A stretch of DNA of 9,038 bases from assembly GCA_036389105.1 (NCBI GenBank), contig DASVQK010000096.1, forward strand, positions 1 to 9,038, read 5' to 3'. Under the pieces are notes generated by a model, which was not told the DNA's origin, did not search any database, and saw only the letters and a program-made list of their open reading frames with translations. How positions within the stretch are numbered: position 1 is the stretch's first letter; each line of letters begins with the position of its first letter. Both the position numbers and the translations under genes were made by a program. This stretch comes from AC-37 sp036389105. GTDB taxonomy: Bacteria; Actinomycetota; Thermoleophilia; Solirubrobacterales; Thermoleophilaceae. Below are positions 1 to 5,570 of this stretch, one piece after another.

Positions 1-793
1 ATGCCCCCGTGAACGCCGCTTGGCGCTTCTCCACGAATGCGCCGACGCCCTCGACGAAGTCGCGGGTGCGGGCGAGCTTGTGCTGGAGCTCGGCCTCCAG
101 GTGGAGCTGGCCGTCCATGTCGGGGTAGATCATCCGGTTGAGCGCCTCCTTGGAGCCCGCGTAGGAGCGCGTGGGGCCGGCCGCCAGCCTGCCCGCCAGC
201 TCCTCCGCGCGCTCCATCAGCTCGCCGTCCGGGTGGACCCAGTTGACCAGGCCCCAGTCCAGGGCGTCGGTGGCCGTCACGCGCTCGCCCAGCAGCGCCA
301 TCTGGAAGGCGCGCGCCTTGCCCACGGCGGCCGGCACGAAAAGCGTGGAGCCGCCGTCCGGCATCAGGCCGATGTTCACGAACGCCAGGCCGAAGTAGGC
401 CGACTCCGCGGCCATGATCAGGTCGCAGGCCAGCGCCAGCGAGCAGCCGATTCCCACGGCCGGGCCGTTCACCGCCGCCACCACGGGCTTGGCCAGCCGG
501 CGCACCGCTGTGATCGCCGGGTGGTAGACCTCGTCCAGCTCCTTCTTGACGTCCGGCGCGCCGTCGTCGGGGTGCGGGTCGAAGCCGGCCTTCAGGTCGG
601 CGCCGGAGGAGAAGCCGCGGCCGGCGCCCGTGATCACCACGGCGCGCACGGAGTCCTCGGCCGCCGGGCCGGTAAGGATTCCGCGCAGCTCCTCGCCGAA
701 CTCGGCGATCCACGCGTTCAGCGTCTCCGGACGGTTGAGCGTGATCCGGCCCACGCCCCCCGACTCCTCCCACAGCACGGTCTTGTCGCTCAT
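1..793 (-). CDS. Enoyl-CoA hydratase/isomerase, PaaG-like (3' end outside window)
   Basis: Crotonase-fold acyl-CoA enzyme, expected to hydrate or isomerise the double bond of an enoyl-CoA in the cytosol during fatty-acid or aromatic-acid breakdown. 264 residues are visible without a stop, close to the usual 255-270, so only the extreme C-terminus is missing. The ATG at 793 is supported by an AGGAGG four bases upstream. The N-terminal strand has the RITLNRPETLNA pattern (residues 16-27). The oxyanion-hole segments are SSGADLKAG (62-70) and NGPAVGIGCSLALACD (109-124). The catalytic segment FVNIGLMPDGGST (138-150) carries Asp146 as in PaaG-type isomerases. The position of the rat hydratase Glu144 is Phe138, so an isomerase or atypical hydratase is more likely than a classical hydratase. 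The gene is divergent from the MBL/R2lox genes. Family assignment is firm; substrate is unknown. Confidence 0.93.
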   Translation of the reverse strand, partial: MSDKTVLWEESGGVGRITLNRPETLNAWIAEFGEELRGILTGPAAEDSVRAVVITGAGRGFSSGADLKAGFDPHPDDGAPDVKKELDEVYHPAITAVRRLAKPVVAAVNGPAVGIGCSLALACDLIMAAESAYFGLAFVNIGLMPDGGSTLFVPAAVGKARAFQMALLGERVTATDALDWGLVNWVHPDGELMERAEELAGRLAAGPTRSYAGSKEALNRMIYPDMDGQLHLEAELQHKLARTRDFVEGVGAFVEKRQAAFTGA

Positions 794-797
794 TGAC

Positions 798-803
798 CCT
801 CCT
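798..803 (-). promoter_or_regulatory. Ribosome binding site of the enoyl-CoA hydratase gene
   Basis: On the minus strand the sequence reads AGGAGG, then GTCA, then ATG. This is a near-perfect Shine-Dalgarno match with a four-base spacer (three if read as GGAGGG), and it fixes the start codon at 793. It contrasts with the plus-strand gene on the other side of this intergenic region, which has no Shine-Dalgarno sequence. Confidence 0.75.
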
Positions 804-813
804 AGATCGCCGA

Positions 814-845
814 TTGGTCGCTCACGCCCCTGATTAGATTGACCG
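814..845 (+). promoter_or_regulatory. Candidate promoter for a leaderless MBL/R2lox transcript
   Basis: TAGATT at 835-840 fits the actinobacterial -10 pattern TAnnnT and ends five bases before the ATG at 846. A TTGGTC at 814-819 could serve as a -35 element, though the 15-base spacer is short. There is no Shine-Dalgarno sequence in front of the ATG, so transcription probably starts at or next to the A of the start codon, giving a leaderless mRNA. The AT-rich patch stands out from its surroundings. On the opposite strand it reads AATCTAA and might also serve the divergent gene. Inferred from sequence only. Confidence 0.5.
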
Positions 846-1490
846 ATGCTGGTCGACGCGGTCGAGTGGCTGGGTCACTCGGGCTTCCGGATCGGCGCGG
901 GGCGCGCGACGATCTACATCGACCCGTACCGCACGCGGGGCGGCCCCGAGGCCGACCTAATCCTGATCACGCACGGCCACTACGACCACTTCTCGCGCCA
1001 GGACGTCGAGCGCCTGACCGGTCCGCGGACCGCGCTGGTCGCGCCCGCGACCGTGGCCGAACGGCTGTCCGGCCGCGTGCACTCGATCGCGCCGGGCGAG
1101 ACGATCGAGCCCGAGGGCGTGCGCGGTGTGGACGTGCGCGCGGTGGCCGCGTACAACACGTCCAAGCGCGACCCGTCGGGCAACCCTTTCCACCCGCGCG
1201 AGGCGGGCTGGGTGGGCTACGAGCTGCGCGTGGGCGGCGAGCGCCTCTACCACTCGGGCGACACCGACGTGATCCCCGAGATGGACCAGGTCGCCGGCGT
1301 GGACGTGGCCCTCCTGGCGGTGAGCGGGGTGTACGTGATGACCGCGGGGGAGGCGGCCGAGGCCGCGCGTCGAATCCAGCCGCGGGTGGCGGTCCCGATG
1401 CACTGGGGCGAGCACATAGGCACGCGCGCGGACGCGCGGTCGTTCGCCGATCGCGCCTCCGTGCCGGTTAGGATCATGGAGAAGGTCTGA
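846..1490 (+). CDS. Metallo-beta-lactamase fold metal-dependent hydrolase (UlaG/UPF0173-like)
   Basis: A 214-residue cytosolic hydrolase with no signal peptide or membrane segment. It starts with the short strand and WLGHSGF turn (8-14) common in the UlaG-like branch of the MBL fold. The metal motif HxHxDH is complete as THGHYDH (42-48: His43, His45, Asp47, His48). Further likely ligands are His136 and Asp139 in LYHSGDTD (134-141) and His186 in PMHWGEH (184-190). Length and motif order match small UPF0173/UlaG-like proteins, for which the physiological substrate is usually unknown. Where relatives often have a Met-Asp pair after the G-x-Y turn, this protein has Met-Thr (165-166). The ATG at 846 follows a -10-like TAGATT by five bases. 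The stop overlaps the next gene's ATG by one base (TGATG), implying translational coupling to the R2lox fusion. Fold is secure; substrate cannot be inferred. Confidence 0.9.
   Translation: MLVDAVEWLGHSGFRIGAGRATIYIDPYRTRGGPEADLILITHGHYDHFSRQDVERLTGPRTALVAPATVAERLSGRVHSIAPGETIEPEGVRGVDVRAVAAYNTSKRDPSGNPFHPREAGWVGYELRVGGERLYHSGDTDVIPEMDQVAGVDVALLAVSGVYVMTAGEAAEAARRIQPRVAVPMHWGEHIGTRADARSFADRASVPVRIMEKV
1478..1485 (+). promoter_or_regulatory. Ribosome binding site of the SCP2-R2lox gene
   Basis: GGAGAAGG lies inside the last codons of the MBL gene, four bases before the ATG at 1490. Together with the TGATG stop/start overlap it supports this start codon and translation coupled to the MBL gene. 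Confidence 0.6.
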
Positions 1491-3343
1491 TGGATCGAAC
1501 GCGAAGCGCTCTACGTGAGATGGCTCGGGAAGATCCCGAGCTGGCCGCGCGCCTCGTCCTCATGACGCTGCCGGCCGCCGCGCAGCGCATCCCGGCGCCG
1601 CTCCACTACGACCTGAGCGTCGACCAGCTGGGCAGCTGGCGCGTGGCGGTCACCCACGAGGGCGCGCGGGTCGAGGGCTGTGCCGACGGCGGCGCCGACG
1701 GCGACGGCGACGGCCAGGTCGACTTCTCGCTGTCCACCGACGCGGCCGGCCTGGCGGCCCTGGCCGCCGGCGACAGCCCGCTGCGACTGATGCTGGGCGG
1801 CCGCGTCCGGATCCGCGGCAAGCGCCGCCGCGCGCTCAAGCTGCGCGCGCTGTCGGCGGCCGACGACGTGACGCTGGCCGACGCCGTGGCCGCGGGCGCT
1901 CCCGTGGACGCCGACGCCGTGTACCGTGCGATGGCGTACCTGATCGACCCCGAGTGGACGCGCGGCCACCGCTTCGTGGTGGGCTACGAGGTGACCGGGG
2001 AGGGCGGCGGCCGCTGGTACGTGCACGTCAACGACGGCGAGCGCCCGCGCGTTACCACCGAGCCGCCGGAGGGGGGCGCCGACGGCACCACGAGGGTCGC
2101 GGCCGAGACGTTCCGAAGGCTGCTGATCGGCGAGATCACGCCCACCCAGGCCATGCGGGACCAGCTCGTCGAGCCCGAGGGCGACATCTTCCCCGGCGTG
2201 GTGATCGGCCGCTGGATCGATCGCTCGCAGGGCCGCGACGACGGGGAGATGGAACGCGAGCGCCGCCAGCGCGAGATCCAGTCGCGGCGGAGCGGCAGCT
2301 GGGGCGGCGTGGCGGCGAACGGCTCCTCCAACGGCGCCTCCGCCGCCGCGCCGCGGACGTCGGCCACCGTCCCCGTCGACGGCACGTCCTCGGGCGACAT
2401 CGACGTGTCCGATCCGGTGCTGGCGCCCCCCGGAGGCAAGCGCAAGCCCGGCGACCTGATGACCTACGGCGAGCTGTACGCGCTGTGGGAGCGCCAGAAC
2501 TGGAAGGCGCACGAGCTCGACTTCTCGGTGGACGCCGAGCAGTGGGCCACCTCGCCGAAGGAGGCGCAGGACAACACGGCCTGGAGCCTCGGGTCGTTCT
2601 ACATCGGCGAGGAGCGCGTGACCGCCGACCTGGCCCCGTTCCTGCTCGCGGCGCCGAGCGGCGAGGTGGAGGCGTTCCTGGCCACCCAGCTCGTGGACGA
2701 GGCGCGCCACGCCGTGTTCTTCGACCGCTTCGGGGCGGAGGTCATGGCGCTCGAGGCCGAGGACCTGCGCGGCCGCATGCTGGAGCTCCAGCGCCTGATG
2801 ATGCCCGCCTGGTTCGACGTCTTCGACAACGGCCTGCGCGACGTGGCCAACCGGATCAAGGCCAGGCCCGACGACCTCGACCTGTTCGTCGAGGGGATCG
2901 CCACCTACCACCTGATCATCGAGGGCGTGCTGGCCACCACCGGCCAGCGGATGATCCTCAAGTACATGGAGGACGTGGGCCTCTACCCGGGCTTCCAGAA
3001 GGGGTTCTCGCTGGTCGAGCAGGACGAGCACCGCCACATCGCGTTCGGCATGCGCTTCCTGCGCGACGCGGTGCGCGACGACCCGCGCCACGGCCACACG
3101 ATCGAGCGCACGGTGGCCGAGCTGGTGCCGCGGGCCGCGCACGTGTTCGTGCCCGAGTACGCCGAGAGCCCGAGCGAGTACGTCTCGTACGGCTACCACT
3201 CGTCGTACGTCTACGGGTACGCGTACCGCAAGCTCAAGCGCCGCATGGGCGTCCTCGGGCTCGAGGTGGGCGAGCCCGACGAGCTGATGCCCGGCCCGAT
3301 CGCGTCCGTGGAGGACGCGCGGGCGGCGGGCATGCCTGTCTAG
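1490..3343 (+). CDS. Twin SCP2-like domain fused to an R2-like ligand-binding oxidase (R2lox)
   Basis: A 617-residue soluble three-part protein. Residues 1-125 look like an SCP2 (sterol carrier) domain: VDFSLSTDAAGLAALAAGD (77-95), then a GGRVRIRGKRRRALKLRAL pattern (103-121). Residues 139-247 look like a second SCP2-like domain, ending LLIGEITPTQAM (211-222) and an EGDIFPGVVIGRWID segment (230-244). A Ser/Ala/Gly-rich linker (about 265-318) leads to a ferritin-like diiron/Mn-Fe domain (320-617) opening with ELYALWERQNW (328-338). All six expected ligands are present: Glu374, Glu404, His407, Glu478, Glu513 and His516. Val377 (+3 from Glu374) and Tyr473 (-5 from Glu478) match the pair that forms the ether crosslink in R2lox, which ribonucleotide reductase R2 lacks. 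Known R2lox proteins bind a fatty acid near the metals and have about 300 residues, so the SCP2 half is extra. Two tandem TAG stops end it. Function: probable lipid-modifying oxidase; reaction unknown. Confidence 0.87.
   Translation: MDRTRSALREMAREDPELAARLVLMTLPAAAQRIPAPLHYDLSVDQLGSWRVAVTHEGARVEGCADGGADGDGDGQVDFSLSTDAAGLAALAAGDSPLRLMLGGRVRIRGKRRRALKLRALSAADDVTLADAVAAGAPVDADAVYRAMAYLIDPEWTRGHRFVVGYEVTGEGGGRWYVHVNDGERPRVTTEPPEGGADGTTRVAAETFRRLLIGEITPTQAMRDQLVEPEGDIFPGVVIGRWIDRSQGRDDGEMERERRQREIQSRRSGSWGGVAANGSSNGASAAAPRTSATVPVDGTSSGDIDVSDPVLAPPGGKRKPGDLMTYGELYALWERQNWKAHELDFSVDAEQWATSPKEAQDNTAWSLGSFYIGEERVTADLAPFLLAAPSGEVEAFLATQLVDEARHAVFFDRFGAEVMALEAEDLRGRMLELQRLMMPAWFDVFDNGLRDVANRIKARPDDLDLFVEGIATYHLIIEGVLATTGQRMILKYMEDVGLYPGFQKGFSLVEQDEHRHIAFGMRFLRDAVRDDPRHGHTIERTVAELVPRAAHVFVPEYAESPSEYVSYGYHSSYVYGYAYRKLKRRMGVLGLEVGEPDELMPGPIASVEDARAAGMPV
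1683..1716 (+). repeat. GCCGACGGC / GACGGC short tandem repeat within the first SCP2-like domain
   Basis: Imperfect tandem copies of GACGGC (some preceded by GCC) encode an Asp/Gly-rich loop (residues about 65-76). The reading frame stays open. The loop precedes the conserved VDFSLS strand of the SCP2-like domain, so it is probably an expanded hairpin turn rather than a damaged region. Confidence 0.5.
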
Positions 3344-3388
3344 TAGCTCGAGCCGCCGCGGCGACGGGATGCCACCGGGCCGCGCGGT

Positions 3389-3403
3389 TATGCTCCGCCG
3401 GCC
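3389..3403 (+). promoter_or_regulatory. Possible -10 element for a leaderless PAP2 gene
   Basis: TATGCT (3389-3394) fits TAnnnT and lies nine bases before the TTG at 3404. No Shine-Dalgarno sequence is visible in front of that TTG, and no convincing -35 hexamer is seen. The rest of the 60-base gap (3344-3388) holds two adjacent perfect palindromes, GCTCGAGC (3346-3353) and CGCCGCGGCG (3354-3363), whose role is unclear. Confidence 0.3.
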
Positions 3404-4315
3404 TTGCGGAGCTCGCCCGTCCTACGCCGGATCGCGTTCGGGGCCGCTCTGGTCGGCTTCGTCGCGCCAGTCGTGCGCCGCAGGCTGTCCATCCCGCGCC
3501 CGGTCACGTCGGTCCTCGCCTGGCAGACGCCGCTGTCGGTCGCGCTGATCATGCCCGCCTCGCGCGGCCGCGACGCGGCGGTCTACGCGTCGCAGATGTG
3601 GGCCTACGTGGCCCACTACGAGATGCCGAACGACGACCCGGACGAGCTGCTCCGGCGCGTGCGCGTGGACTACCCGATCCTGATCGACCGCGCGATCGGA
3701 CTCGGCGAGGTGCCGACGGTTCGCCTCCAGCGCGCTCTGGGCCGGCCGGGCCACGTGCGCCCGCACGACACGGCCCTGTCGGTGATCCACTGGGCGTGGT
3801 TCTTCGTGCCGCACGCGGCGGTCCTCTACGTCCTGCTTCGCCACCGCTCGCGCTTCGGCGCCTCCGCCGCGCAGATGGCCGCGGTCTTCGACGCCGGCGC
3901 GGCCGTCTACTGGCTGGTGCCCACGGCGCCGCCGTGGTGGGCCGCCAACGCCGGCGCGCTGCCGCGCGTGCGCCGGATCATGACCGAGGCCGGCGAGCGG
4001 GCCTGGGGCCGGCACTGGCAACGGCTCTACGATTCGCTCTCAGGCAACCAGCTGGCTGCGATGCCCTCCCTTCACTTCGCCACATCGGTGATGGCAGCCC
4101 ACGTGCTGTCGGACGTCGGGCGCGCGCCCGGGGTGGTCGGATGGGCGTACGCCGGCACGCTGGGATTCGCGCTCGTGTACCTGGGCGAGCACTACGTCAC
4201 CGACCTCGTGGCCGGACTGGCGCTGGCGCAGGCGGTTCGCCGCGCCGCGCCGAGAGCCGCGCCGCTCGCGCGCGCGCTGGCGCGCACCGTCAGAAGGCTG
4301 GAGCCGGCCTACTGA
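3404..4315 (+). CDS. PAP2 superfamily membrane protein, Aur1/Ipt1-like (PAP2_3) type
   Basis: A 303-residue integral membrane protein with several hydrophobic segments (roughly 10-22, 38-52, 127-146, 155-176, 221-236, 244-261 and 264-278). The conserved blocks are WLVPTAPPWW (170-179), MPSLHFATS (220-228, likely catalytic His224) and GEHYVTD (261-267, His263 and Asp267). These are the second and third PAP2 phosphatase motifs in the arrangement seen in Aur1-like phosphotransferases. The classic first motif (KxxxxxxRP) is not visible, as expected for that branch. The family cleaves or transfers phosphate-linked lipid headgroups at the membrane; the substrate here is unknown. The start is uncertain. 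No ATG or GTG precedes the TTG at 3404 in frame after the TAG at 3344, and the alternative GTG at 3473 would cut into the first hydrophobic segment. The stop overlaps the next ATG (TGATG), so the two membrane proteins are probably co-translated. Confidence 0.85.
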   Translation: MRSSPVLRRIAFGAALVGFVAPVVRRRLSIPRPVTSVLAWQTPLSVALIMPASRGRDAAVYASQMWAYVAHYEMPNDDPDELLRRVRVDYPILIDRAIGLGEVPTVRLQRALGRPGHVRPHDTALSVIHWAWFFVPHAAVLYVLLRHRSRFGASAAQMAAVFDAGAAVYWLVPTAPPWWAANAGALPRVRRIMTEAGERAWGRHWQRLYDSLSGNQLAAMPSLHFATSVMAAHVLSDVGRAPGVVGWAYAGTLGFALVYLGEHYVTDLVAGLALAQAVRRAAPRAAPLARALARTVRRLEPAY

Positions 4316-5547
4316 TGGCCGGACCGGTGGGAGGGGAGCCGCGGCCGGCCGTGCCGGTGGGCAAGCCGGAGCGCGAGCACGACACGTTCGAGGAGTCGCT
4401 CGAGGAAGTCCAGGAGCTGATGGCGTCGGCGGAGTTCGAGTCCGACGCCGCGGACATCGAGGAGAAGAGCGCCGCGCTCCTCGGAAACAGGCGCCGGCTC
4501 ATATCGCTCTTCCTCGCGGTCGTGCTGATGGTGGTCGCCATCTACTTCGTGTTCCCCAAGGTCGTCGGCGTGAAGGACACCGTCGGCAGGCTCAACAACG
4601 CCACCTGGTACTGGATCGTGGCCGCCGTGGCGTTCAACGCGGCGTCGTTCCTCGCCTACACCACGCTCTTCCGCGGCGTGGTGGGCGGGCGCGACGACGA
4701 GGACCTGATCAGGCAGCGGCTGGACATGCGCGCCTCGTACCAGATCACGATGGCCGGCTTCGCGGCCACGATCCTGTTCTCCGCGGCCGGCGCCGGCGGC
4801 GTCGCCCTCACCTACTGGGCGCTGCGCAAGGCGGGCATGGAGCGCCGCCGCGCCGCCTGCCGGATGGTGGCCTTCATGGTGCTCCTCTACACCGTCTACC
4901 TCGGCACGCTGGTCGTGGTCGGAGTGCTCCTGCGCGTCCACGTGTTCGAGGGCGAGGCGCCGATCGCGGGAACAATCATCCCGGCCGCGATCGCCGCCGG
5001 CGCGCTCCTCGTCCTCGGGCTTGTGGCGCTGATCCCGCAGGACATCGAGCGCCGCCTGGCCAGGGCCGGCCGGCGCTCCCCGCGGCACCGGCTGCGCCGG
5101 CTGGCCACGGGGCCGGCCACGCTGGCCACCGGCGTGCGCACCGCCATCGCGTACCTGCGCCATCCGTGGCGCAGCGCCAACGCGATCTCCGGCGCGCTCG
5201 GCTGGTGGGCGGGCAACATCGGGATCCTCTGGGCCAGCTTCCACGCGTTCGGCGTGAACGTGCCCTTCGGGGTGGTGGTGCAGGGCTACTTCGTGGGGAT
5301 GGTGGCCAACCTGCTCCCGTCTCCGGCCGCCGGGGTGGGTACCGTGGACGCGGGGCTGATCGGGGCGTTCGTGCTCTTCGGCATCGACGCCGACACGGTC
5401 TTCCCCGCCATCCTGGTCTTCCGGCTGATCGGGTTCTGGGTGCCGATCCCCGTCGGGATAGCGGCGTTCATCCAGCTCAGGCGGACGGTCCAGGAGTGGT
5501 CGAAGGAGCCGCAACGAGCTACTATACAAAGTGAAGTAACGGCCTAG
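4315..5547 (+). CDS. Lysylphosphatidylglycerol synthase TM-region / UPF0104 family membrane protein
   Basis: 410 residues: an acidic, charged cytosolic N-terminus (about 18-55), then about nine membrane segments (roughly 62-81, 97-118, 145-168, 182-206, 217-240, 288-311, 315-335, 345-357 and 363-388), with a strongly basic loop at 245-265. The C-terminal block GMVANLLPSPAAGVGTVDAG (328-347), followed by a VFRLIGFWVPIPVG helix (368-381), is the signature of the LPG_synthase_TM (flippase-like) family; the usual Glu of its G-x-x-E-A motif is Asp345 here. No C-terminal aminoacyl-transferase domain follows, so this is a stand-alone TM domain and probably not a lysyl-PG synthase. Stand-alone members are suspected of lipid or polyprenyl-linked substrate movement. 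The ATG at 4315 overlaps the PAP2 stop, with GGAG at 4300-4303. The same frame stays open far upstream, but that extension is out of frame with real genes. Confidence 0.87.
   Translation: MAGPVGGEPRPAVPVGKPEREHDTFEESLEEVQELMASAEFESDAADIEEKSAALLGNRRRLISLFLAVVLMVVAIYFVFPKVVGVKDTVGRLNNATWYWIVAAVAFNAASFLAYTTLFRGVVGGRDDEDLIRQRLDMRASYQITMAGFAATILFSAAGAGGVALTYWALRKAGMERRRAACRMVAFMVLLYTVYLGTLVVVGVLLRVHVFEGEAPIAGTIIPAAIAAGALLVLGLVALIPQDIERRLARAGRRSPRHRLRRLATGPATLATGVRTAIAYLRHPWRSANAISGALGWWAGNIGILWASFHAFGVNVPFGVVVQGYFVGMVANLLPSPAAGVGTVDAGLIGAFVLFGIDADTVFPAILVFRLIGFWVPIPVGIAAFIQLRRTVQEWSKEPQRATIQSEVTA
5500..5530 (+). promoter_or_regulatory. Candidate trxB promoter inside the end of the UPF0104 gene
   Basis: TATACA at 5523-5528 is a good -10 match in an AT-rich island (about 5519-5539) that contrasts with the surrounding GC-rich DNA. 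It would place the transcript start near 5535, about 35 bases before trxB. The -35 region 17 bases upstream (around 5500-5505) is a weak TCGAAG. A SigR-type GGGAAT/GTT pair, expected for thiol-stress control of trxB in Streptomyces, was not found. Confidence 0.45.
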
Positions 5548-5551
5548 GCCG
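5540..5551 (+). repeat. 12-bp perfect palindrome CGGCCTAGGCCG
   Basis: This perfect inverted repeat without a loop contains the TAG stop of the UPF0104 gene and lies just downstream of the candidate trxB -10 element. It could be an operator half-site pair in the 5' leader, or chance in GC-rich DNA. With no loop and no T-run it is a poor terminator. Confidence 0.35.
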
Positions 5552-5570
5552 CGAGCGAGACCGAGGCGAC

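Noticed and set aside
20..796. A 258-codon plus-strand open frame opposite the enoyl-CoA hydratase.
   Set aside because: The minus-strand translation has complete crotonase motifs and a strong ribosome binding site; the plus-strand frame has neither.
2284..2443. Possible frameshift or gene fusion artefact in the low-complexity region between the SCP2 and R2lox halves.
   Set aside because: The frame stays open with consistent G/C third positions, and both flanking domains are in the same frame without a stop or an obvious internal start, so a genuine linker is more likely. A sequencing artefact cannot be fully excluded.
1511..3199. A 562-codon open frame on the minus strand opposite the R2lox gene.
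   Set aside because: Its composition is His/Arg/Val/Gly-rich without motifs, and the plus strand encodes a protein with intact domains and ligands.
3346..3363. GCTCGAGC and CGCCGCGGCG palindromes after the R2lox stop, considered as a terminator.
   Set aside because: They have no loop and no T-run, and short palindromes are frequent by chance at this base composition.
1954..4314. A very long open frame that runs from inside the R2lox gene, across the PAP2 gene, into the UPF0104 gene.
   Set aside because: Only the part from 4315 has recognisable protein features. Upstream, the translation is Arg/Ala/Gly/Pro-rich and out of frame with two well-supported genes, which is typical of stop-poor GC-rich DNA.
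4309..5529. A 406-codon minus-strand open frame opposite the UPF0104 gene.
   Set aside because: Low-complexity shadow translation rich in Arg, Glu and His. The plus-strand frame has clear membrane segments and the family signature.
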